Shown here: piece by piece, positions 38,459-49,143 of the stretch
Layout: each line of letters begins with the position of its first letter
Position numbering within the stretch: the first letter of the stretch is position 1
Assembly: GCA_017871115.1 (NCBI GenBank)
Contig: JAFCIZ010000007.1
Span: 2,604,001 to 2,668,000, forward strand
Direction: 5' to 3'
Source of the DNA: Cunninghamella blakesleeana
Lineage: Eukaryota; Mucoromycota; Mucoromycetes; Mucorales; Cunninghamellaceae
Length of the DNA: 64,000 bases
Program-made: the position numbers and the translations under genes
The notes under the pieces: model-generated
Told to the model about the DNA's origin: nothing
The model's database searches: none
The model's input: the letters and a program-made list of their open reading frames with translations, nothing else

Positions 38459-41400
38459 CTAAGCGAAACGTTGAAGTAAATCCTTCACACGGCTATTTCC
38501 CTGTTTCATTTTCACGTTGACAGTATCAAGGGTAACCCCAGTACTACCTTCTTCTTGATGAGGTGGTGTAAGTGGTCGAGAAGATGTTGTGCTTGATTCT
38601 GGCGATTGAGGTGATAAAGGTTCAGTTTTATTTATACTATTATTATCTTTATTGCTTTCGTGGATAAAGTTGTTATTAGTGATACTATTTTCTTGAACTA
38701 ATTCATTAGTTGATATAATAACATTAGTATTTAAGTTTTCTTGAGATGCTTGCACTTCTAATGGTTGTTCTTTATTTATTCCATTATCTAATGAATTGAT
38801 CTATAAAAAATAAAAATAAAAATTATATAATTTAGTTATTATTATAATTATTAATTAATTAACTACTAGATGTATTATATATACATATGTATTATATTAA
38901 TTAGTTTCTACCTCTGGTGATGCTTCTTTCGATAGATGTTTTGTGTCTTCTTTTTTAATACTTTTTTCATTATTTTTTTTTACAATTAAAGAAGAGGGTG
39001 GCTGCTGTTTTGAATTAGATATTTCCTTTTTAGAGACTGAAGATGCTACCCTTTTTCTTCCTTCTAATCTAATAAACGCAGTGGTACTTGATGGCTTTGG
39101 CGTTGAAGTAGTATTAGCTATAGGTGATACTGGTTTACCATTAACAACTGTTTGCTGTCGGCGAGCACTTGATTCAGTTGGAGCTGTTAATCTTGCAATA
39201 ATACTAGGTGTAGCTGCTTTTTTTGGTTTAATAGTGCTTTTTTTGTTTTGATTTGTAGCAACATTTTCATGTGACGCGGATACTGGTTCCAATGTAGGTT
39301 CAGTCGTAGTCGTAGTGGTTGTGATGGTGGCACTATTTTTTTTGCTGGATTTATCGTTGGATAGTAGAGCTACTCGTGGAATACGGCGTTGTTGCGTGGT
39401 TGGTTTATCGGCTAAAATTTTGTTTTCATCTTTTACTTTTGAAATAGGACGCACAGATGGAATATTGGTTAATTTATTGGATTTATCGTCATTTCCTATT
39501 GTTTGTTTTTGGATTATTGAAGAAGGCCGTTTTTTAATAGATCCATACTTTGCAGTTGTTTTATTTATATTATCCTTGTTACTATTATCAATTTTTTTGT
39601 TGGGCATTTTACTATCCTGAGAAATTTTTGATTTCTGAATTTCTACGTTTGCTTTTGTTGGTATATTGGTTAGATTTTTATTTTCCACTTTCTTTCTTTT
39701 ATCTTCAGCTTCGTTTTTTTTAAGTGCATTTTTATTTTTACTATCGCCATTATTTTCTTTCAAAATACTCTGGGTATTGGGTGATTCGTTGTTGTTTGTA
39801 TTACTATTTTCATCAATTTTAATAGCATTATCATTGCTAGTGGCAATAGTGGTATCAATAACTTCTTTTTCTGTATCAACAATTCTTTTGATCGTATCAG
39901 TCGATTTATCACCAATATATTCTTTACTTTCATTAGTAAACATTGTTGTAGTGGTAGTAGTAGTTTTAGTAGTTATTTCAGCAACTTCTATAGACGTGTC
40001 ACTAACTTCATTGATAGAATTAGAATCTTTTTCTTTAGTTGTATAGGTGTCCCCTTGAATAAAATCAGATGTTTTATCACTATTGGTAACAATAGGTGTT
40101 TCACCAGGATTTACATCATCCCTGTTGTTATTAATAGCACTTTTTTCATCATAATTACCATTGTCATCATTGATGGGGTGGCTTTCTAAAGAGGAGTGTT
40201 CCTGTTTAGTTTCACAATTTTTATTCAAGTCAGGTTTCATGATGGGTATATCATTTTTAATATTTTCTTTTTCTTCTTTTGGTGGTAAAATATTAGTTTG
40301 TTTTTGTTGGTTATTTTCCAAAGTATTGAATTGAGTACTAGAAAGCTTAACTGTAGATTTAAGTGATTCAATTGCAGGTGATTTTTCTTTATCATGATTT
40401 AAATCCAACTTCTTATTGTTTTCTTCATTGTTTTCAATATTTGGTTTTCCATCTATTACTGTGGTAATAATTTTTTCTAATTTTTCCTTAGAAGCATAGT
40501 GTATCACTGTATCATGATTTTCATAGGTTCTTGATGGTGATACAAACGAGGCACTTGACACAGTTTCCCCCGAATTGTTTGATAAATAGGTATCCCAAAT
40601 AGGTTTCAGTAAAATCTCTATATCCCTCTTTGTATTTTCTTGGCTAGTACTTGCATAAATGCTATTATATAAAATAAGAAATTAGAAATAAAAAAAGCTG
40701 GGTCAGTTTATACATTACATTACATATATACACTAAATTTATCTTTTTTTTATCCTTTTTTATATTTAATACCTCAAAGGATCTATAATACGATTTTTCT
40801 TTTTTGTACTGTTTTGTGTTGTTAAAAGCGATTGAAAGCTCTGAATAGCATTTTCCTTTTCTATTAACACCACATGGACCTTGTCACTAACCATAAATAG
40901 AAATATAGAAAAGGTATAGAAAAAAATAAAGTTATTGTTTTTTTTTTTTTTTTTTTTGCTATGCTAACACCTTCGGATGTAAAATAAAATATGATTATTA
41001 TTATTTTTAATTTCTGCAACATGCAATCAACAAATAAGCATTCCTATTAACATCTCCATCTCTTTTTTTTTTTTATCTATTTATTTATTTATATTTATTT
41101 TATATTTTATATTTACCTAAGAGAAATTTGCTTCCAATTATCAAATAATTGTTTATAATGGGGTTTAGTGGTAGATTCTTCATAAGCATATAGAATATCC
41201 ACTTGAGAGGGTGATAATTGTAAAAAGTGTTGATCAATAATTTTATAGTCTTGTTTTTCAATATTTTGAATGGTAGCATCTTTATCAATTATTGAATTTG
41301 ACATGATAATAATAAGTAAAGCATTATCAATAGAATAAGATGGTATTGTTGTTGACTGATGATTCATAGATGGTAATGATTTTTCTGATAAAACAGGAGA

Positions 41401-41917
41401 GGATGTCACATCTAATACAGCGTTACATGCACTGCTCTTTCCAAGATTCAATGAAGAAGGTCTACGACTGAGAGCATTTAAAGATGATGGTGGACGGTAT
41501 TCATAGCTACTTAATGAATTAAGACTACTATCATTACTCTTGGTTCGTTTTACTTCTTTAGTATCCATTGTTGTTGTAACTTGTTTCACGTTAGTTTCTA
41601 TAAATATTTTTATTAAAAAAAAAAAAAGGAAAAGAAAAATTTGAAGAAGAATAGAAAAAAAATTAGTATTTAAACATATATGAATTCAAACATTATGTGT
41701 TAGTTATTTTTTTTCTTTCTTGTTCTTCATTCGTTATTTATTGTTATTTACCATTACCTTCGAAAGTTTCCTTTACAATAGAAATAATCGGGTCCTAAAA
41801 AAAAAAAAGAGAAAGATAATAGAACGTTTATTAATATTATTTCTATTTTCTACTTATGAATGAATAATATAGGCTATAAAAATATAAATATTTTTATACC
41901 TTGTTTTCAGTAGTCAT
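38459..41917 (-). CDS. Large disordered protein of unknown function (913 aa)
   Basis: Six exons (41917-41900, 41794-41758, 41597-41117, 40886-40773, 40661-38912, 38800-38459) sum to 2,742 nt. I do not recognise the family. Residues ~20-175 contain Ser-rich blocks (SLNSLSSYEYRPPSSLNALS) and a more ordered segment ending LFDNWKQISLSDKVHV. A short helical block (EILLKPIWDTYLSN) follows. The ~600-residue remainder is Asn/Lys/Glu/Thr-rich, with a lysine-rich basic middle, poly-Thr stretches and repeated SSARR/PSSTT blocks. The extreme C terminus, VKMKQGNSRVKDLLQRFA, looks like a short conserved helix motif. The two-ended order with a disordered middle suggests an adaptor or cytoskeleton-linked protein, but this is a guess. 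Confidence 0.75.
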
Positions 41918-42748
41918 ACTAGTAAACTTCGTCTTGTAATATGTATATATATATATATATTTGTAAACTAATAAAAATAAAAGTATAAAGGGAAAGAAAA
42001 TGGGAATAATAGGAAAAAAAATTAAACTTATAACTTTTTTTTAAAACTCCAGTTTTTTTTTTTTGAAACAAAGGGTGATCTGAAAGTTTATTATATTTTT
42101 CAGAAAGTTTAAGTATACATTTAGATAAATATATAAATAAAAATATTTATATACCTAATGATACTAAACTATAAATAATAGATGAAAATATAACTTCGTT
42201 ATGATAAAACTTAATTAAAATTTCATTTGATTTTAATATCACTTTATTTACTAATTTTTAATACTATGTAATCACTTAACGGCATTTATCTTTATAAAGA
42301 TAAGTATGTACTCTTTTTATGTATATGATTAAATATTTCATCCTTGAACAAGTTTACTTAATCTTTTTTTAAAATTCAAAATTATTATACTTACATATAT
42401 TGCTATACTTACCCATTCGTTTGAACAACGTTTATTATTTAAAAAAATCTTCCTTTTTTTGTACAATATAACAAAGTTGAAAATTATATAAACTTAGTTA
42501 TTAACATGGAAATATATTGAGTTTATTCTTTATTTTATATTATTTTTACAAATATTTGAGTATATTATGTTTAATAATGATAAACATATTTAATATCAAA
42601 TGTGTTTATACTGATATATCATACTACAAAAAATATACAATGTGCCTAGCAAAAACCTACCTTGATCTTGTGAAAAATCAAACGCTTGTACTAGCATTAA
42701 TGCTATTCAAATTATTATCAAATAGGTATATAATTTTATTAATACTTC

Positions 42749-42785
<37 letters not shown>

Positions 42786-42993
42786 CTATTTGAAATATAA
42801 AATAAATATAGTTTATATATAAAGTCAAGCAAAAGAGAAAAAGGTCGCTTAAAAAATCCTGCTGAAAATCAATTAGTCAAAAAAAAGCGCGGGTTGAATT
42901 TTTTTTTTTTCATGACCGCAGTTCATTTTTTTTTATCGTGTCGCTTTTTTTTCCTTTCTTCTTTTTTCTCTCTTATTTTTTTAAAATCAATAG

Positions 42994-43025
<32 letters not shown>

Positions 43026-43026
43026 A
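41918..43026. other. 1.1 kb intergenic, divergent promoters
   Basis: The stretch lies between two divergent starts. It has an 18-bp perfect palindrome with two GATA half-sites (TTATCTTTATAAAGATAA, 42286-42303), an AT repeat at about 42758-42782, a GC-rich patch (AAAGCGCGGGTTG near 42885) and a pyrimidine tract plus TA repeat just before RAD2. A 101-codon open frame at 42517-42822 reads like chance AT-rich sequence. Confidence 0.5.
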
Positions 43027-46000
43027 ATGGGTGTTCAAGGTTTATGGACTTTATTATCTCCTGCAGCAAGACCTGTACAATTAGAATCACTACGAAATCG
43101 TAAACTTGCAATAGATGCTAGTATTTGGATTCACCAGTTTATGCGAACTATGCGAAGTGAAGATGGTCAAGTTTTAACAAATGGTCATGTATTGGGCTTT
43201 TTTCGTCGTATATGCAAATTATTATTTTATAATATCAAACCTGTTTTTGTTTTTGATGGTGGTGCGCCTAGTCTAAAAATATCAACCATTGTAAGCTAAT
43301 ATGACTATAAATCAAGAATCTATCTTCTCTATTTTGCATAAAAGGAATGAAACTTACTTTTCTCTAATTTTTTATTATATATATATAGAGAGAAAGAAGA
43401 AAAAGACGAGAAGGAATACAAACAAATATTCAACGAACTGCAAAAAAAATATTAAAGGTTCAAATGAAGCAACAATTGGTTATTGAAGAAAAAAGGTAAA
43501 TAGCAATAATGATATCAACGGTAAAAAAAATTAAATGGAGCATATTTTATTGCATATTCTATATTCTTATATATATGTATATACATCTCTATATATTTAT
43601 ATAGACGACGGAATAATCAAAATGAGCGTGATATTAATAATGAAAATCAAAATTATACTCCTCCTCCCCTTGAACATTTAGATAATTCTGAAGCTATACA
43701 GCTATTACGACACCAAAATACAATTAAGCAAGATCAATATGATTTACCACCTACACCTCATGAAAATGAACAACAGCTGAAAAACCGTATAAAAAAGGAT
43801 CTACGTCTTGCAACGAATGAAGAATTACAAGATTTCATTGATGAGTTTAAACCATCAGATATTGACATGGATTCTGCTACTTTTCATGCATTACCAACAG
43901 AAATCCAATATGAAATTATTCAAGATTTAAAATTAAAATCAAGACAAACGTCTTGGGATCGTCTTAATAATATGATTCGGCATTCAAATACAGCTATGGA
44001 TTTTTCAAAACAACAAATTTTACAATTGAAACATAGAAATGAAATGACACAGCGTGTGTTAAAAATGAATGACATGGTAGGGCAAGATAATAATAGTACT
44101 ACATCAACAACAACAACAATGGCACCCTCTCGTATTGCAAGTGAACGCGGTAAGGCTTATTTATTGGTCAAAAATGAAAAAATAGAAGAAGGCTTAGGGT
44201 GGAAATTACCTGGTTCGATCACTTCATCATCCACTGGATTAACAAATGAAGAAGTAGAAAAAGATAAAGAAGAAAAAGAAATGAAAATGGATATATTTAA
44301 GGAAGAGGAGGGGGATGAAGAATCAGAGGAGAATGAAGAGAATAATATATCAAGAGATGAATTTGATCCAGTGGCAAATGCAGTAAAAAATAATCCAGCA
44401 TTGTCCTCCTTAATGGAAAACTTTTTCAATAAAGAAGACAATGATGGCATTGATAAGTATGAAAGCCCAGCATATAAAGAAGAAGAATTTGAAGAATATG
44501 ATAGTGATGATGACGATTTACCGCTTTTTATTAATCCACAGCCTAATCGATATCAATCATCGACAGACAAACCAAATGAAGACAGCTATATTTATGAAGA
44601 TGAAAAGGATGATGAAATAGCAATAAACCAAGTTTTATTTAAAATGTACAATTCTGAGCATCAAGATAAACAACTCGATGGTACAAATTCACCTTTATTA
44701 AACGATACTGATTTACTTGCAATGGCTGACAATGAAAACAATAATAATAATCAACAAATGGAATTAGAATTATTATCTGAAGAGTTATATCAATTATGGC
44801 TATCTCGTATGCCAGATGCCTTCATTTATTTGCATTCCTTTAATGAAGAATATAAGAATATATTAAAAACCGCTATTGACGATACAACAAAAGTATCAGA
44901 GCTTGAACAACAACTTAAATCAATACAAAAATCGTTTGGAAAATCAAATGAAAACGATACTATGGCTCAAGAATCGCTAGGATTTCATCTACAATTTTTA
45001 AAAAACGTTATTTTATGGAAAAAGCATAATGAAGTCCAGTTTGATGACAGTAATAGCAATGATCTTTTGAATACTGTTGTAACAAATGAACAACAGCAGG
45101 ATCTCAAAATTAATACCATGGAGGAAGAAGACAAAGCTCAAAACAACACAATGTCAAAAGAACAAACAAACACAGTATATGAAATTCAGGCGTCTCAGTT
45201 AAAGGATTCTAGTTCGACTGGTTATCATTCATTAAAATATACGGATAAAATAACACCAATCAAAAATACAGCTACAAATAATGACAATTCTGATAAAATA
45301 GAAATAATTAAGGAAGATATAGCTGGTGGCAATAGAGCTCAAAAAGAAACTTCAAATCTAGAAACCAATGACAACGATCATGATGATGATGAAACTAACA
45401 TGGAAATTAATGAACTTGAAGAAAAAATCAATATGGAGAAAAAAGAATTAGAAGAAATAAAAAACATTGGGTATATGACTGATGATGAATTGATCCAACA
45501 TGCGGAAGATGAAGATGCTGAGTATGCTAGGTTTATATCAGATATTGCCTCAAGAGACTTAGATACAGTAAAACAAGAATTAGCCAATGATATAAAAGAA
45601 TTAAATCAACAACAATATAAACAATTAGGCAATGCTGATACGATTACGGATCAAATGATTCACGAAATTCAAGAACTATTACAACTATTTGGTATTCCTT
45701 ATTTAGTATCACCTATGGAAGCAGAAGCCCAATGCTCCTTTTTATTAGAAAATAAGCTTGTAGATGGAGTGGTCACCGATGATTCGGATGTGTTTTTATT
45801 TGGTGGCACGCGGATTTATAAAAATATGTTTCATCAACAGAAATATGTAGAGTGCTATTTATTAAATGATATTGATAGAGAGATGCAGCTGGATCGTAAA
45901 AAACTTATTCAATTGGCTTATCTATTAGGAAGCGATTATACACCTGGTATCTCTGGTATTGGTCCTGTTACTGCTATGGAAATTTTATCTATTTTTCAAG

Positions 46001-46715
46001 AATATAATAATGAAGATGATGGCGATGATGGTGATTCAATAGAGGGACCTCTCAGTAGATTCAAGAAATGGTATGAAAGTGGGATAGATGACACTGATTT
46101 TCAAAAGAAAATGGTATATATATATATATATATATATATAAACATATTTATTTATTTATTTTATCATATAATTTATGGTTATAAGAGTTAATCTACTTAT
46201 ACACGTTTCATTTTATTTTATTTTTTATTTTAAACATTAGAGAAATAAGCTCAAACATATAGATATACCTGATGATTTTCCAAACCCATTGATTAAAAAT
46301 GCCTATATTGAACCAGTGGTCGATAAATCTTTGGAAAATTTTGTTTGGTTACCACCACAATTAGACTCGCTACGCATTTATTTGATGAAATCATTTTCAT
46401 GGTCTCAAGAAAAAGCAGATGAAGTGTTAATACCTGTCATTCGCGAAGTGAATCAAAATAAGGTATGTAGTAGTTGCATATATATGTTTATATGTGAATA
46501 GAAGTATGGGAAATTGTAAAATACTTATATTTTTATTTCTAAACAAAATTATTTATAAATAGATTATTACTCATCAACCAACTATAAATTCATATTTTGA
46601 TGCTTCTGCTGGTTTATCTACTGATTATTCATCCTCACACAAACGAAAACATAAAAGTAAAAGAGTTCAAAATGTAGTAGATCGATTAAGACAGCAAAAA
46701 AGAAAAAAAAATTAA
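43027..46715 (+). CDS. RAD2: Rad2/XPG structure-specific endonuclease (NER 3' incision)
   Basis: Five exons (43027-43290, 43389-43495, 43605-46113, 46241-46462, 46563-46715) encode 1,084 aa. The N nuclease block begins MGVQGLWTLLSPAARPV, with catalytic-site segments LAIDASIWIHQF and FVFDGGAPSLK. A long acidic spacer starts with the family motif MDSATFHALPTEIQYEII. The I block (~800-930) has SPMEAEAQCSFLL, VTDDSDVFLFGG and LLGSDYTPGISGIGPVTAME with the helix-hairpin-helix. The C terminus has QPTINSYF (residues 1039-1046), matching the PIP-box pattern, and a basic NLS-like tail. By family knowledge it makes the 3' cut in nucleotide excision repair with TFIIH. The FEN1/EXO1 alternatives are excluded by the spacer. 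Confidence 0.95.
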
Positions 46716-47029
46716 ATCATATGTATTATAGCCTTCATCTCTCTATATCTTACTTTCATTTTTTTTTTTTTTGTTACGTAATATTGATTTTCGTTAATTA
46801 TTAATACTATCATACTTTTATATTTTAAATTTAGAAATCTTTTTTAATCACAATATTAAAGTTTTTTTTAATCCTTTTAATCTCAGTGCGTAGTCTTTCC
46901 AAAAAAATAAAAAATGTCCAAAAAAAAGGCTGGACTCCTTTTTCTTTTCTTCTTTTCTTCTCTTCTTCGATATATTATTTTTACTATTGTTATATATATA
47001 AATATAAATATTAAGTACATTATAATAAA
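46716..47029. other. Short intergenic, RAD2 3' flank and promoter
   Basis: AT-rich sequence with T tracts and a pyrimidine-rich stretch (46940-46985) before the DJ-1 family start. Nothing else was seen. Confidence 0.5.
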
Positions 47030-47769
47030 ATGAGTACTGAAAAACAGTGGATAGTAGGCATCTTACTTTTTAATGAAGTTGAAGTCTTAGATTTTGCAGG
47101 TCCTTTTGAAGTATTTTCAGTTACCCAATATGAAAATTCTGGTAAGAAACCTTTTATTGTCAAGACTATCAGTGAAACTGGCAAGCTTATCACAGCAAGA
47201 AATGGATTAAAAATTCAACCTGATTATAGCATTCATGATGACACTATTCACTACGATATTTTAATTGTCCCTGGTGGCGATGGTGCTGATAAAATCGAAA
47301 TTCATAATACCACTCTTTTAAACTGGATCAAGTCTCAATATGATAAAGTGGATATCTTGGCTTCTGTATGTACTGGCGCTTACTTATTGGCTAAAGTGGG
47401 ATTATTAGATGGTAAAAAAGTAACGACTCATTGGATGGATACAAAATTATTACAAGAGACTTTCCCAATACTTGAGGTTCTTGAAAATGTAAAATTCGTC
47501 GATCAAGGAAAAATTCTTACTTCTGCTGGCATTTCTGCAGGTATATATATGAAATAACACGAAAAATAATGTGGAGTTTTTTTAAAGAAAATTTATTGTA
47601 TTTTTAATTTAAAAATCTTTGTGATATCCTTTATTTAAACAATATTCTATTTTATTTTTTTAAAAAAATAGGTATAAATTTATCCTTCCATATTATTAAA
47701 AGATTAATTGATCAAAACACGGCCGAAGCAACTGCAAAACGAATGGAATATGATATTGTAATAGAATAA
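47030..47769 (+). CDS. DJ-1/PfpI superfamily protein (glutamine amidotransferase-like fold)
   Basis: Two exons (47030-47540, 47672-47769) encode 202 aa. The start is MSTEKQWIVGILLFNEVEVL, then DFAGPFEVFS, the oxyanion-side PGGDGAD, and the nucleophile elbow ASVCTGAYLLA with C114, then TTHWMD. This arrangement, with the Asp of VEVLDFAGP near the N terminus, is that of the isonitrile hydratase/AraC-N-terminal branch of the family rather than of DJ-1 itself, but the substrate cannot be assigned. The C terminus (NTAEATAKRMEYDIVIE) ends at the usual position, so the protein is complete and has no DNA-binding domain. Confidence 0.88.
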
Positions 47770-48126
47770 ATGTATGTAAAACATATCAAGCGCGTTTTTT
47801 AATTTAGTTCTGCTCTATTTCATAATTATATGAATTTTCGTGACCTATAATAAAAAGCTATTTTTAAAATCGATGATAGTTTTTAAATAAATAAATCAAA
47901 AAGCAATGCAAGTTAAGGTGAAGAATAAAAATATTAATAAAGATATGGAAGGTGTACATAAAAAAATAAGCATAAAAAAAGACGGTATGGATTGTTTTTA
48001 TCCGAAAATGTGTTAACCCCGATGACAGTAGTACAAGAAAACTTAAAAATGATTTATTTATTTTTTTAAAAAAATGTTGAATTTCTTTCTTTAACTCAAT
48101 TAATACATATTATTATTATTATTGCA
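47770..48126. other. Intergenic, AT-rich
   Basis: This 357-bp gap separates two same-strand genes. It holds AT-rich filler and no recognised motif. Confidence 0.5.
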
Positions 48127-48609
48127 ATGATACTAGATAATGCTACACTAAACATATTTTTTAATATTGTTAATATTATTCCATTACCAGTATGGATACT
48201 TATGGTTGTCGCGCCTAAATGGAATATAACACACATAATAGTGAGGTCGCATATTACAAGTATAGTACTTTCAATTATATTTATTATACTTAATATTGTA
48301 CATTTTACAAACGAAGCTGACGAATTCGAAATATCCGGGTTTTTCTCACTGAATGTCATTGCATATGTTTTTTCAAAGAAATCTATTGTATTAATTGGTT
48401 GGGTTCACTATTTGGCATTTGATTTACTAATTGCTTCATGGATTTTTTTGGATAATTTGAATAACAAGAGCTCAATACCCCATATACTAATGATTCTATG
48501 CTTTATTTTAACATACACATTTGGGCCATCTGGTTTTTTACTTTATGTTACACTAAAAAAATTAAAGACAATTAAATATGAATTAGCTGATAAAAATAAA
48601 AACGAATAA
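48127..48609 (+). CDS. ABA4-like (DUF4281) integral membrane protein
   Basis: A single exon encodes 160 aa, one of only two intronless genes in this window. Four hydrophobic segments are visible. The family marks are PLPVWILMVVAPKW near the start, the central GWVHYLAFDLLIASW, and IPHILMILCFILTYTFGPSG with a following LLYVTLKKL. These match ABA4-like/DUF4281 proteins, named for a plant plastid protein required for neoxanthin formation and also common in bacteria; the biochemical role outside plants is unknown. The start was chosen as the first ATG of the open frame (MILDNATLNIFFNIVN), which fits the usual N terminus. A cytosolic Lys/Asn-rich tail ends the protein. Confidence 0.88.
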   Translation: MILDNATLNIFFNIVNIIPLPVWILMVVAPKWNITHIIVRSHITSIVLSIIFIILNIVHFTNEADEFEISGFFSLNVIAYVFSKKSIVLIGWVHYLAFDLLIASWIFLDNLNNKSSIPHILMILCFILTYTFGPSGFLLYVTLKKLKTIKYELADKNKNE

Positions 48610-49143
48610 ACCTAAATATAATTAAATTATAAATTTGCGTATAAAAATAATAACAATATGATTATTCGTCATTAACTCCAAATAATGAATAAATAAACTA
48701 TTTTTTTTTTGTAAATAAATGAAAAAGAATAAAGTCTACCAACCTTAAGTTCCCTGAAATAGCCTTACTAAACGCGCAGTATGTGATGTTTTGGAACCCA
48801 TAAAAGGAAATCCACTATGGATTGCTGTTTACTCTCTATTACCATAATACTTTAATATGATTATTTTTATTCCTTAATTTCCAATACCCTTCCCAATTTA
48901 CTTGTTCATTTATTTTGATAATCTAATACAAAAAAGTAATAAAAAAAAAGAATTCCTAAAATAAATAGAATTTTTAAACGAGTTTTATTTACATATTTTA
49001 ATTAATAAACTGTTTTTGTTGAGTAATGTATAAAAAGCATAAAAATCATAAAAATCATAAAAAATTGTCTAAAAGTAATTTTTTTTAGTATAGTAATATT
49101 TAACCATAAATAAGTGTCATAAGTATCATAAGAATTTCATAGA
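48610..49143. other. Intergenic 3' flank, convergent
   Basis: The stretch is AT-rich and lies between two convergent genes. A segment at about 48740-48840 has more balanced composition, but no tRNA or ORF was recognised in it. Confidence 0.45.

Noticed and set aside
38943..40046. Several long open frames opposite the 913-aa gene
   Set aside because: They are antisense to low-complexity Thr/Ser/Lys codons of the real gene, giving Val/Leu/Phe-rich translations with no domain logic.
42517..42822. 101-codon open frame between divergent genes
   Set aside because: Composition is that of random AT-rich DNA (Ile, Tyr, Leu runs, ending in a TA repeat) and no motif or plausible promoter arrangement was seen.
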